A DNA stretch of 64,000 nucleotides from Dolomedes plantarius (lineage: Eukaryota; Arthropoda; Arachnida; Araneae; Dolomedidae). The translations under genes and the position numbers were made by a program. The stretch's first letter is position 1. Each line of letters starts with the position of its first letter. The stretch lies in assembly GCA_907164885.2 (NCBI GenBank), contig OU015490.1, positions 100,088,257 through 100,152,256 on the forward strand, given 5' to 3'. Below, in pieces: positions 25,867-37,084 of the stretch. Below the pieces are notes generated by a model that was not told the DNA's origin, made no database searches, and saw only the letters and a list, made by a program, of their open reading frames with translations.

Positions 25867-27156
25867 CGTTTTCTTTTTTCCTGCGGATATGGAAAACTTG
25901 AGTCCTGCATCTTCTGGATTACAAACTTACATGTATTAAAACGTAGTCAAAGATAATAGATAAATCGTTGACCTAGTTAATTCTGTACACCAAACAAAAA
26001 TGTTTTATCTTCGGGAAAAGCATTACATTTTTCACGGAAAAGGAATCAGTTAATCATGTTTGGGGATTCAGAAAGCTTCAATTTTTATGATTTAAGTATG
26101 TGTGGGATAGTAAAAGTTTATGCAGAGAATGAAGCATATGTATATAAGTGAGATTCTACGTAATGGAAAAAATAATTGAGTATACATTAATTCTGTCACT
26201 TTGTATTAGAAGTCTACAATAGATTAAATATTTTATATTCTTGAGTGTAAAATAACTTAGGACAGAGTCATTTTGTAGTTCAGTTTTTGTACCAGTAGTT
26301 TATGCGTACAAAGTATAATGAAAGACTTAACTCTCACAAACTTTGTTTTTGTACTGAGGAGGGTGATATTTGCATAAGTAACTGTTTTACGGAAAACTTC
26401 GAAACTTTTAAGAAAGCTCTCAAACTTTCTAGAAATGTCATTGTTTATCTCTCACTCCAAAAACTACATGCTTCTTGTATTTAATACGATAAGTTTTAAC
26501 AGAGCTAATAACAGATTTGGTGATCAAGTAAAATTAATTCTCTCAAACTGCAGATGTAAACCTCCAATTAGAATTTTCTAAAGAGTTTTTTCTTTGCATT
26601 TTAAGAGTTTAACTTAAAAAAATAGTATATGTGTCTATAGCTTTGATGTTATATGACCACGGAAAGGCTTTCAAAACTGCTTTTCAAAAGGAATTTACTC
26701 ATTAAATACATACAATGATACCCGAATTATATTGCCAAAATATTGTATTAGGACATGGTCTCGCTAGGTCATTCTTTTATATATCTTACCATAATTTAAT
26801 GTAGAAAAGGAACACATACCATTATGTATGAGAATTTGTTTATGCATTTCATTCGAATAACAATAGCTTTATTTGTGTTGAATAGTCAATATAAAGTAGT
26901 AGAAAAATCTATATATAGCACGAATCCTTTTACTTAAATTACTTTTCTTTTTTCTTTTGAGGTAGTATTTTATTTTTCAAGATCTTGTACAAGTAAACTT
27001 CACCTACAGTTGTTTGTAATATATTTCTTTCTGTTTCCACCGGTTTATAAATTCATATATGTAACATGTTCATATATGTCTTGTGTATTTGAGTGTGTTA
27101 GGTATAGGTTATTAGTAAGATATGATAAAAATAACCTTGTCATATTAGTTTCCACA
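25867..27156. other. AT-rich intronic sequence with no gene seen
   Basis: No open frame with domain content, RNA gene or repeat pair was recognised. Confidence 0.45.
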
Positions 27157-27182
27157 ATAGATATATGTACGATATTCTAATA

Positions 27183-28444
27183 CAGAGGCTGTTCACACAT
27201 TTTTTAGACGATGTATATTGTATTCACAAAACTAAATTATATAAAATTCTTGTGTTTCAAATGTTCTATTTGACATCCCTTATTCTGAACTATCTTTCGA
27301 CACCGCAATTTCCAGGATAATAATGCCTTTTGAAGTCTCAGAAGAGGTATTCTATCCCATGCCTCCTGAACAGCTTTCCAGAGTCCTGTAAGGGTTTTGG
27401 GACAACGTTTGGATAATGCAGATTTTAAAAGTCCGAAAGCACAAAAATCCATAGATGATACATCGGGAGATTTAGTAGGGATATCAGTGAAGGGTATGGC
27501 CTTGATACCAGTTTTTCTTCCATTTCTTTTAGGAAATTTGGAGTCTCACAGATTGATGGTACTGTGGGTAAAGCGATAGTATTTCATTCAGAATAATTGG
27601 CGATAAAATATGTTCCTGATAGTATTTGGAGTTAATCTTGACATTTTTTTCCACTCTCTTTATTTTTAACTTGCCATTATAAGAAAAACCAGCAACAATC
27701 ATGAATCCGTTAGAAAAACTTTCTTTCGATTCTTTGAACCATGTACTTAAATTTTTTTTCTCCCCTTTTATGATAATAAATGGCTCTTTTTTTGTTGCAA
27801 TCATTTAAATACACCCATGATTCATCTATTGTGAGAATTGTTTTCCATTTTTCTTTGGATAAGTGTTTCTCATATAGAATTCTGCAGCGTGTCCTGCGTT
27901 CAGCGATATAATTTGGAAGAAGACGATGCACATTGCGTCTTTTCGCTTTCTTAAGATTTAAATCAACGTTTATCATTTTGTTTACAGTGGACACCGAGCA
28001 TTTTAATGATTTTGCAACTGTCCTTTGACTAGGAGGATTTTCTTTTAACATTAAACAACGTACCTTTGCAATAGTCGAAGATGTCCGTTTTTTCCTTGGA
28101 TACTTGTTTGGAATTTTTGTCCCACTTGAGGCTCCAATTTGACGTTTTTTTCCTTTCTTGTTGACGATATTACCAATCGACGCTTTAGATATCACAAAAC
28201 CATGACTCTCACATCGTTTTTGGATAACGGAGTATGCATATTTCTCTTCGGAAAGAGCATAATTGTAGCCTTCGAACCACTGCTTTGTTAAAAACGCCAT
28301 TTTTAATAAAAACAAAAATTTCAAGCCGCAGACGATAATTTTGACTTTTAAAAACATAGTACAATTGCAATTATTTCTTTTGCAGCAAACGCTTTTTTAT
28401 TACCGCTTACTAAAATCGTCTAAAAATTGTGCGAATAGCCTCTG
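27183..28444 (-). mobile_element. Mariner-type element, 1262 bp, copy 1
   Basis: The inverted ends CAGAGGCTGTTCACACA... and CAGAGGCTATTCGCACA... are flanked by TA (27181-27182 and 28445-28446). The terminal repeats extend about 30 bp through TTTTTTAGACGAT. It carries one broken transposase gene. A second copy, in the opposite orientation, is at 34294-35583. Confidence 0.93.
27237..28300 (-). pseudogene. Mariner transposase pseudogene, copy 1
   Basis: The original product, of about 350 residues, starts MAFLTKQWFEGY (ATG at 28298-28300) and ends EHLKHKNFI. An N-terminal helix-turn-helix region (QRTVAKSLKCSVSTVNKM) and the first catalytic Asp in LTIDESWVY are intact. A frameshift in an A run near 27750 follows. 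Near 27550 a deletion of about 40 bp, relative to copy 2, removes the second catalytic segment (HEDKASSH in copy 2). The C-terminal part with the MDFCAFG segment, near the expected third Asp, is in another frame. It cannot make an active enzyme. Confidence 0.9.
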
Positions 28445-28783
28445 TATATCTAGTATCTACAATAAGTTAAATTGCAGTTTGCCCTCAAAAGACATTTTAG
28501 TTAAATTTAAGCAAAAATATTCCCAATAAATTCAACATTTGATTCTAAGCAGATAAATTGTCGTAAACTCATTCTCAAATGTATATTCTATGAGAGGTCC
28601 CATAGATATATGTACAAGATTCTAATACCTATAGTACCTACAATGACTAGGTAAAGTGCAGTCTGCCCTCAAAGGATATTTTAGTTAAATTTAAGCAAAA
28701 ATATTCCCAACAAATTCAACATTTGATTCAAAGGAGATAAAGTGTCGTAAACTCATTCTCTAAGGTTTACTCTATGAGAGGTC

Positions 28784-29440
28784 ATTCTCCCATTCTACAC
28801 AGTAAAAGCTTTCGACATACGCACAATAATCTCTTCACGAAATCGCTATTATACCTAAAGAGCTACACGGAAAGCGCTTAAACGATACAAACAACTCTTC
28901 AAAAGCACTAAGCCAACTGAAAACTGTTATAACTCGTACAGGCGCCTAAAACCACACATCACAAAGCGCCAATGGATATTCCGCAGTCGGCACCCTCCTC
29001 TACGGGGGGGTTCCTCGGACGGAATATTCGAATTTTACACTTTTTCTTTTCGACGTCCCGCTGAGGGTGAGACGTTTCGATGTCCGTTTGATTCAACTTC
29101 TTATACCTGCGGCATAATGGAATAAAAACGGAACTTAGGGAGAGAAAGATTTCAATGACTTTTAGGCGTCCGGTTGTGAAAGGGGTTTTTATGTACATTC
29201 TTCGAGCAGAGATACGTTTGAAAATGTGGAGGTGAATAGGGTTCCTTGCTTTTCCAGGGGTCAGGTCAACTTGATGTCTGAAAGTTATTGAATGATGTTT
29301 TGACTAGATACTAATGAAGGTTTTTTTTCTTTCTTGTGAAAGAGGGGAAAGTCTTAAGATCAGGGAAGAATTCTGACGTTTAAATGCTTTGGTGTCATAT
29401 AGGATTTACTAATAGGGACCCTGCGTCAAATAACATTACC
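28784..29440. other. Unique intronic block richer in GC
   Basis: About 28920-29220 has clearly more GC than its surroundings (TACAGGCGCC, CGACGTCCCGC, GGCGTCCGG). In the proposed model it lies in the neurogenin intron about 3.5 kb downstream of the promoter, so an enhancer is a reasonable guess. No reading frame looks coding. Confidence 0.3.
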
Positions 29441-29475
29441 TTATACATACATACATAAGTATATACGTCCAAATG

Positions 29476-29476
<1 letters not shown>

Positions 29477-29562
<86 letters not shown>
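29477..29562. repeat. (AC)n(AT)n(GT)n mirrored microsatellite
   Basis: About 18 AC units, 12 AT units and 12 GT units. The flanks are self-complementary and can form a hairpin. Confidence 0.95.
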
Positions 29563-29841
29563 ATTTGTTTATACCGCACCAATTGCGAAAAGTTTCCTGG
29601 AAGTTTATTCTAAAACAATGCACAATTCATAACAAAGTGCTCTACATTAAACATATTGAATGTATCTATGTTACATATTACATGTAATTGTGTTCATATA
29701 TTCGTCTCTAATTATAAATAGGCACTAAGAAAACTAAAGAGCAGGAAATATTTTAAGAAACAGATTAAGAGAGCTTAACAGGTTGAATTATATTTTCATT
29801 CCACTTAAAACATTTCTTATTAGTTATAACAATACTTTGCT

Positions 29842-30440
29842 ATAGTTGGTTTAAGGCATATTTTAAAGAATATGTAACAGCGATATTCTGCTTAAAATTT
29901 AGAAAGTTACATTTAAGTTTCGCGTAGATTAGTTTTGAGAAAAAAAATTGTACTTAAAGCAGAAACTGAAAAGTTGGTTTAAGGCATAAAATTCAGAAAG
30001 TTATATTTAAGTTTCCCGCAGATTAGTTTTGAGAAACAAAAACTGTACTTAAAGCAGAAACTGAAAAGTTGGTTTAAGGCATAAAATTCAGAAAGTTATA
30101 TTTAAGTTTCCCGCAGATTAGTTTTGAGAAACAAAAACTGCACTTAAAGCATAAACTGGAAAGTTGGTTTAAAGCATAAAATTCAGAAAGTTACATTTAA
30201 GTTTCCTGTAGATTAGTTTTGAGAAACAAAATTGTACTTAAAGCATGAACTGGAAAGTTGATTTAAGGCATAAAATTCAGAAAGTTATATTTAAGTTTCC
30301 TGTAGATTAGTTTTGAGAAAAGAAATTGTACTTAAAGCATAAACTGGAAAGTTGGTTTAAGGCATATTTAAAAAAATATGTAACCACGATATTTTGCTTA
30401 AAATTCAGCAAGCTACACTTAAGTTACCGGTATTTAGTTT
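29842..30440 (+). repeat. Six-copy tandem array, about 95-bp units
   Basis: The anchor AGTTGGTTTAAGGCATA starts near 29845, 29972, 30068, 30163, 30257 and 30351. The inner units are about 95 bp. The first and last carry an extra segment of about 33 bp (AATATGTAAC-GCGATATTNTGCTT), so the array is symmetrical with longer end units. Confidence 0.9.
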
Positions 30441-31567
30441 TGAGGGGGAAAATAAGGAATTTCTTTAACCCGCTGGGAAAGTTGACAGATTCGCACTAAA
30501 GATACGCTACTATTTTAGTGTTGAAGTAAGGGAATAAAATTTGTACTTAAAGCATAAAGTGCAAATCCTTTAATATATGTTTTTGGTTAGATTAGAAGTG
30601 TCCCCGTCTGAGTATAGAATATTTGTTTTTCCAAAAAAATAATTTTATGGAATAACCTAGTTTTAGAACACAATTTAGATATTTGAAAGTAGATTTAAAA
30701 AAAAAAGATTATTGAAACAATGCTTCAAAAATGCCGAATGTACTACACAGATTGCCAATTATCATACAATTGCCTGGCGTATTTAGCAAAATATAGTTAA
30801 TGTAAACATAGTTATATAATATATATAAATAGTAGCAAAATATAATTACTATATAAATAGTTATATAATATAGACATAAATTCATAAATATATGAAACTT
30901 CTTTTTTCGATGAATAAATTTACTTTGATGGCCAAAATATTTTGCTTAAGATGCTGTTTGTTTTAAGTAAAAAAATAAACACATAATGAGGCTGCATATC
31001 GTTGTTCTAAGCATAAAATTTTAAATTAAATGCTGTATAGGACGAAACTTCAAAACTTTTCATGAAAAGAAAATTAATAATCACAAAAAACTGTAATATA
31101 AATTTAGTTAATATGCTATAGGGAATTCTTTTAGTTACGCACTTAGAACACAGAAGATTAAAAGTCATATGAAAAGACGTTATAAGAAAGAAAGAAAGAA
31201 ATTCTGAGACAAGTCCTTTATGTGTAAACAAACTTGATTTTTATCAAATATGCTGAACAAAAACATAAAATATCTCAGATAAATAAAACAGCATTATTTA
31301 TTGAAAACCATCTAGCAACTTATTAGCAAATCCAAATGAAGTACACACGATAACGTATTAAAAAAGTTGCACGATAGAATCTAAAATTTATTTCTATTCA
31401 GCATCGATTTTAGAAGGGCATAAATTTTAATTTAAGACTATTAAATTAGAAAACTCACAACTTTATGAAATAAGTATTTTATATAGCATTAGTAAAATTT
31501 TACAATAGATTTTAGTTTGATAAATTTATTATAAATTTAGATCAGCATCTAAAAAAAAATTTCTTAT
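30441..31567. other. AT-rich intronic sequence with no gene seen
   Basis: Only short AT-rich direct repeats were noticed (ATAGTTATATAATATA near 30810 and 30855). Confidence 0.45.
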
Positions 31568-31571
31568 TTAA

Positions 31572-32264
31572 GGGGACAAGTGACCTTCGACCACGCTTTT
31601 TAAAAATTTTCAATATTTTTACTCCTATACAAAATGAGAATAATTAATATTCTTCTCTATTACACTGAAGACACTTAGAAACCAGAAATAAATATTTTTT
31701 GGAAGAATAAGACTTGTTTTTCAAAATATTCTTCAAAAAGGAAGGAATTTTTCTAAATGCTCTAAGAGCATTCCTTTTCATCCAATTACTTCCAAATTTC
31801 TTAGGATTGTTGACGGAAGTGGTTGTCACAGCACTGTGCACAGTTTTTTGAAATAAGGAATATTTTTCAGATTTAAAGACCATGAAATAAAGTGAAAACA
31901 TGCAAAAACATTAAAAAAATAACAGGTAGAATTAAAAAATACATTATTTAAGGTTCATAAAAAAAAATCAATGAGCAATTTTGTTTATATATACATATAT
32001 ATATATATATATTGATATTGTAAACTTATGTTTAAAAATTTAAGATTTTTAAGTGATATGGAATGCGCATAGAGCATTTTGAAAAATGCTAGCATTTTTA
32101 AAAATTTTTTTTGAAAAGCAGGCATTATTCTGCTAAAAAATCCTTCTTTTGAAATCTTCTTTGAGTCTTCAATGTAGTAAAGAGGAATATTAATTAGTGT
32201 TATTCTGTATAAAGGGTCAAAAATTGCAAATTAAAAAATTCGAAGGGGGATGTCTCTTGTCCCA
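31572..32264. mobile_element. TTAA-flanked MITE, GGGGACAAG type
   Basis: TTAA lies on both sides (31568-31571 and 32265-32268). The termini GGGGACAAGTGACCTTCGA and the inverse of CGAAGGGGGATGTCTCTTGTCCC form a TIR of about 30 bp with mismatches. The interior is a large imperfect inverted structure (TTGTTTTTCAAA, GCTAGCATTTTT, GAAAAGCAGGCATTATTC). A shorter relative is at 9349. Confidence 0.8.
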
Positions 32265-32417
32265 TTAAGCACTATTTGTGACATCATATATGATGAATTG
32301 GATGAAAATGTATACATTTTCATCCAATTCATCCAGTTTTAACAGCAAAAATACCTTAGAAATACATTTCAATAAATAAGCAATTGATAAGTTAAAAAAT
32401 AAAAAGAGAGAGCTTAC

Positions 32418-32594
32418 CTATGAATAAATGCACAGCAAATCTCTCCAAACCAAGAATAAATAAAAGTCCTCCACTTTCTCAAACGATTGTCGCTTTATAA
32501 ACACGGATATCAAATAAAGCGCACGCGGTTCAAACGAAAACCCCAGAAAAACTACAAACAGCCTCGCAATCACACCGCTTATGGAATCTTGACT
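32418..32594 (-). other. Proposed non-coding first exon of neurogenin (5' UTR)
   Basis: Reading from an initiator TCAGTC (+1 at 32594), the minus strand runs about 177 nt without any ATG to CATTTATTCATAG|GTAAGCTC, a strong 5' splice site at 32418/32417. The next suitable acceptor in front of a coding exon is the one at 23237, 22 nt before the neurogenin ATG. The lack of upstream ATGs in either exon is what a translated leader would show. A different partner exon cannot be excluded without transcript data. Confidence 0.5.
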
Positions 32595-32633
32595 GATATG
32601 ACAACCGCTCCGAGGCGAGGCGGTTTATATAAA
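32591..32633 (-). promoter_or_regulatory. Core promoter: TATA box and arthropod-type initiator, minus strand
   Basis: TATATAAA (32624-32631, minus strand) stands 35-37 bp before TCAGTC (32591-32596), the arthropod initiator consensus TCAKTY. The spacing is slightly longer than the usual 30-32 bp. TATA plus initiator is common among developmentally regulated arthropod genes. TATATAAA can also be read on the plus strand (32626-32633), so direction rests on the initiator and the downstream splice donor. Confidence 0.45.
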
Positions 32634-32639
32634 GTCTCA

Positions 32640-32830
32640 AGGGGGGGACGCACGTCCCCCTCCGGGGTCGGGGTCCAATAGTCGCGAATCGGGACGATTT
32701 TCGGGCCCCACCTACCTTGGGGGAATGAAAGACCCCCTTCTTTTCCCTTTCCTCTAGTCGGGGGTGGCAGCACATTTACGCGTGACGCTCTGTTACATAA
32801 TCATTGGCGCGAAATCATTCGGCTAATTTT
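32640..32830. promoter_or_regulatory. GC-rich upstream region of the proposed neurogenin promoter
   Basis: A GC-rich block in AT-rich DNA holds runs of G and C, TAGTCGCGAATCGGG, an inverted CCAAT (CCAATAG near 32677) and ATTGGCGCGAAA (32803-32814), which combines a CCAAT box with an E2F-like GGCGCGAAA. It lies 50-230 bp upstream of the proposed start. Confidence 0.35.
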
Positions 32831-33124
32831 TTTAATCTTTTGTTTCGGTAAGGGTGGGAAGATGGGAAGTGGACTCATATTTTGATTGCCTTATTTTTTT
32901 TTTCACTGTGGAGGTGTTTAATGAAGTCATTTTTGAGTCTTTCCCACGTCGAATTCCGTCATTTCGATGAGAATTTTCATATCGGCGTTTTAGTGATCTC
33001 GGAAACAGCTGTTTATGTAAAGCTGGTTAAAATTTTGATTTCCTCTCTTCACCTTTCGAGTGTCATATGTTTGAGGTATGCTGGGAAAGGTTTTCATCAC
33101 ATGAAACTAGTGGATATGGTAGAA

Positions 33125-33266
33125 CAGTGGTTCCCATCCTTTTTCAGCTGGCGACCCACCTTTCCTTATCGGAATACTTCCACGGTCCATCGGTCCATGG
33201 TGGAGTAAAAAACCTTATTTGTATCGTACCCTTCCTTATGTATATATAATATACCATCAAATATTG

Positions 33267-33325
<59 letters not shown>

Positions 33326-33327
33326 TA

Positions 33328-33389
<62 letters not shown>

Positions 33390-33393
33390 TATA

Positions 33394-33465
<72 letters not shown>

Positions 33466-33471
33466 TATATA

Positions 33472-33545
<74 letters not shown>

Positions 33546-33784
33546 GGGAACGGCATTGCCAGAGTGTGCACCACCTGTGTCACTGTGTAAGTCATCTGGG
33601 AGGGATGTAGTGGTTCTGTTGTCTGGTAAAAAATCAAGAACCAAGAAAACAATCAAAACACAATTCGATTTGTTTCGATTTTTCTTATCTTTTCTGATGG
33701 TTTATTCGATGGCTTCTGATAGTTTTAGGATCGAGTCGCGACCCACCTGAAACCCTTCCGCTACCCACCGGTTGGGAACTGCTG
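33125..33784. mobile_element. hAT-type MITE with exact 8-bp target duplication
   Basis: TGGTAGAA lies on both sides (33117-33124 and 33785-33792). The termini CAGTGGTTCCCATCC and the inverse of GGTTGGGAACTGCTG are classic hAT ends, followed inside by GCGACCCACC on both sides. No transposase is present. A (TA)n array of about 280 bp fills the middle. Confidence 0.92.
33262..33543. repeat. (TA)n array with TAGTATATATATTATA higher-order units
   Basis: TA repeats are broken about every 85-95 bp by TATAGTATATATAT-TTTATA, giving three to four higher-order units. It lies inside the hAT MITE. Confidence 0.95.
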
Positions 33785-33820
33785 TGGTAGAATATAAGAT
33801 AGACAGGGAAGCATACTTAA

Positions 33821-34125
33821 CGCTGCTGTGTTTTAACCCTATTGGATTCGCTCACCTTAACCTATGGAGAAAATATGTCTAATCTTTACAGCTACATAAA
33901 TGCTGATAATCCAAGACGAACGGTATTTTTCGGATAGACTGAACTTTTCTGCACCTTGCAACACAATTCATTTTATAAATATCGTCTACCAAAGGAATTC
34001 ATGAGCATTTAAAATGCACTAGACCAGATTTTTTCCCCGAATAATTTAAGTTTTAAAATATTCTTTGCCTTTTTTTTTGAAAATGAAAAATTCCCCTAGG
34101 TGTAAAATTTCTTTAAAAATTTATA
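33821..34125 (-). mobile_element. Palindromic MITE (GGCTGCTG family), copy E, truncated
   Basis: TTAA (33817-33820) then CGCTGCTGTGTTTTAACCC and the family interior in the same orientation as copy A. It stops near 34125 before the far terminal repeat. Confidence 0.8.
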
Positions 34126-34293
34126 CTTTTGAATTGAGTAATAAAAATAAAAATCAATAGGACCAAGGTACAATGTTATGATGTACTGGTCTTGACTGGT
34201 CTTGGTCTTTACTTGTTGACTTTGTCTTGGTCTTAAAGGCACCTTAACTCTAAAATTGTCCAAAGAAAACGAAAATAATTCAAATGAAAAATA

Positions 34294-35583
34294 CAGAGGC
34301 TGTTCGCACATTTTTTAGACGATTTTGGTAAGCGGTAATAAAAAATCATTTGCTGCAAAAGAAATTGTACTATGTTTTTAAAAGTCAAAATTATAGTCTG
34401 CGGCTTGAAAGTTTTGTTTTTATTCAAAATGGCGTTTTTAACAAAGCAGTGGTTCGAAGGCTACATTTGGGCTCTTTCCGAAGAGAAATATGCATACTCC
34501 GTTATCCAAAAACGATATGAGAGTCATGGTTTTGTGATATCTAAAGCGTCGATAGGTAATATCGTCAACAAGAAAGGAAAAAAACGTCAAATTGGATCCT
34601 CAAGTGGGACAAAAATTCCAAACAAGTATCCAAGGAAAAAACGGACATCTTCGACTATTGCAAAGGTACGTTGTTTAATGTTAAAAGAAAATCCCCCTAG
34701 TCAAAGGACAGTTGCAAAATCATTAAAATGCTCGGTGTTCACTGTAAACAAAATGATAAACGTTGATTTAAATCTTAAGAAAGCGAAAAAACGCAATGTG
34801 CATCGTCTTCTTCCAAATCATGTCGCTGAACGCAGGACACGCTGCAGAATTCTATATGAGAAACACTTATCCAAGAAAAATGGAAAACAATTGTCACAAT
34901 AGATGAATCATGGGTGTATTTAAATGATTGCAACAAAAAAAGAGCCATTTATTATCATAAAAGGGGAGAAAAAAATATAAGTACATGGTTCAAAGAATCG
35001 AAAGAAAGTTTTTCTAAGGGATTCATGATTGTTGCTGGTTTTCTTATAATGGCAAGTTAAAAATAAAGAGAGTGGAAAAAATTGTCAAGATTAACTCCAA
35101 ATACTATCAGAAACATATTTTATCGCCAATTTTTCTGAATGAAATACTATCGCTTTACCCACAGTGCCATCAATCTGTGAGACTCCATGAGGACAAAGCT
35201 AGCAGTCACACATCAAAATCTACTGTAAATTTCCTAAAAGAAATGGAACAAAAAACTGGTATCAAGGCCATACCCTTCACTTATATCCTACTAAATCTCC
35301 CGATGTATCACCTATGGATTTTTGTGCTTTCGGACTTTTAAAATCTGCATTATCCAAACGTCGTCCCAAAACCCTTACAGGACTCTGGAAAGCTGTTCAG
35401 GAGGAATGGGATAGAATACCTCTTCTGACACTTCAAAAGGCATTATTATCCTGGAAATTGCGGTGTCGAAAGATAGTTCAGAATAAGGGATGTCAAATAG
35501 AACATTTAAAACACAAGAATTTTATGTAATTTAGTTTTGTGAATACAATATACATCGTCTAAAAAATGTGTGAACAGCCTCTG
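34294..35583 (+). mobile_element. Mariner-type element, 1290 bp, copy 2
   Basis: Inverted ends CAGAGGCTGTTCGCACA... and CAGAGGCTGTTCACACA... are flanked by TA (34292-34293 and 35584-35585). It is highly similar to copy 1 at 27183-28444 and lies in the opposite orientation, about 6 kb away. Confidence 0.93.
34429..35529 (+). pseudogene. Mariner transposase pseudogene, copy 2
   Basis: It starts MAFLTKQWFEGY at 34429. The frame is open to about 34902 and then shifts within SKKNGKQL, just before the IDESWVY catalytic segment, which survives in another frame. It shifts again near the A-rich GGGGAGAAAAAAA tract at about 34970. HEDKASSHTSKS, with the second catalytic Asp, is present near 35190. A last shift follows near 35300, before MDFCAFGLLKSAL. 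The gene ends at 35529. Copy 1 lacks the HEDKASSH segment but is open where this copy has its first shift. Confidence 0.9.
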
Positions 35584-35585
35584 TA

Positions 35586-36262
35586 GATAAACTTACAGGT
35601 TAACACTTACATTCTGAAGTCTCAAAAAGTAGTATTCATTTATGTTTTATGTACAATATGGATTTAAAAAAAAATTAATTTAAAAATATGTCCGAGATAC
35701 ACAGTTTCACCTTTATGTATATACAGGAATTCCTCTGGTAGACCCTTATAACGATATTCGGAAACAGAGGAACTAACTGGCAATTACGGCTTTCGATGGT
35801 TTCTTAGGTTGAAACATTGTAGTCGGGCTTGAACAGCATCTAATTCAGTCAAACAATCCACTTGATGGGAATAGTACGTTTATTCACTTACAAAAATCAT
35901 GGTTATTTAATTAATAAGCATATTTTTTTTAAATATAAAAGACTGGAAGATGTTTATACATTTACAAAGAGCCAGAAAGAACGGATACTGGCGCCCGGTT
36001 CAATCCACATGAACCTCTAAGTCGCGCAATTTAAACTTCGCACCAGAACAAAGAAAAAATTTGTTTCGTTTGTCCTTTTGATCAGCTATGGTTCAATAAG
36101 CCCAGAGACGGCGTTTTACCGTTGGGTCCGACAATGGAATACACATGTCTCTCTGTATAAATCACACTGGGACAGGCACGATAGCCACGATTTGATTGAT
36201 CAGGATGACCCTAGGAATCGCACCCCTTTGGTGCATTTGTTAGCTTATGCCCAATATATATA
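35586..36262. other. Intergenic sequence with a dispersed repeat at 36109-36235
   Basis: No gene was recognised. About 127 bp at 36109-36235 (TTTTACCGTTGGGTCCGACAATGGAATA...CACACTGGGACAG) recurs at 39197-39325. Confidence 0.55.
36109..36235 (+). repeat. Dispersed repeat, copy 1
   Basis: GGGTCCGACAATGGAATA, TGTCTCTCT, ATCACACTGGGACAG, CACGATAGC and GACCCT occur in the same order as at 39197-39325. The class is unknown. Confidence 0.75.
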
Positions 36263-37001
36263 CAGTCGAACCTCAAATTAACGATAACGAACCTCTGTTT
36301 TGCGAATTTCTCTATTTTGCGAACTTTTCCTTGGAACCAAGAACGTTTAGCGAATTTCTTCGTAAAATAACCTCCAAATAGCGAAGTGCATTCTCCATTT
36401 AACGAACTTTTTCTTATGATCCAATATTTTTTCTTCATATTTCTCAAAATATTTCTGAACATTTCAAACTAATTCTTTCTTTTAACACGTTCCGACGCGG
36501 AATACAGTTTGAAGAAAATACGCCTGAAGGGGTTTTTGGTGTATTGCAAAGATGCGAGACGTATTATGAGAGAAAACACTTTTTCAAACAAAAAACTCAG
36601 ACAAAATTAACAGACTTTATCAGTAATTAAATTTAAGGACGCATGTGGTAATGTAAGCTTAAAATTACTTGGTATAATAAATGCGATAATGTCATTAAAA
36701 TTCATTAATTTTAATATAAATTTTTTTATTGAAAATACAGTGTATTCCCGGACAATGTTTTGTTTTATTCTTGTTCCTTAAAGATTTCTGTTTGATGCGT
36801 AAGATATATAAAACATATAGACATTAATTTACAAAATAAAGGTGTGATCAATTACTTTTATTAATAATATTTAGTGTTTATGAATTTAAAACTGTCTTGT
36901 GTAGTTTAAAGTATTTTAAAAGGTAAATCTCTATTTAACGAATTTTCCATATAACAAACTTTTTTCGGGATTTAGTGACTTCGTTAAATAGAGGTCCGAC
37001 A

Positions 37002-37002
<1 letters not shown>
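36263..37002. mobile_element. Pogo/Tigger-like non-autonomous element
   Basis: CAGTCGAACCTCAAATTAACG at the left and the inverse of CGTTAAATAGAGGTCCGACAG at the right, next to TA. Subterminal repeats of (A/T)NNCGAANTT (TTTTGCGAATTTC, TTTAGCGAATTTC, TTTAACGAACTTT) lie inside both ends, as in related elements at 51408. No coding was recognised. Confidence 0.8.

Positions 37003-37081
<79 letters not shown>
37003..37081. repeat. (TA)n tract between two elements
   Basis: A TA repeat that bridges the pogo-like element directly to the Tc1 element at 37082. Confidence 0.9.

Positions 37082-37084
<3 letters not shown>

Larger units (their letters stand above)
27157..28783. repeat. 181-bp tandem duplication whose first copy is split by a mariner element
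   Basis: Copy 1 is 27157-27182 plus 28447-28600; copy 2 is 28602-28783. Both contain ATAGATATATGTAC, GTCTGCCCTCAAA or GTTTGCCCTCAAA, TTTAGTTAAATTTAAGC and CTATGAGAGGTC. Copy 2 reads GATTCTAATACCTATAGTACC where copy 1 carries the mariner, so it preserves the empty target site. Confidence 0.9.
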
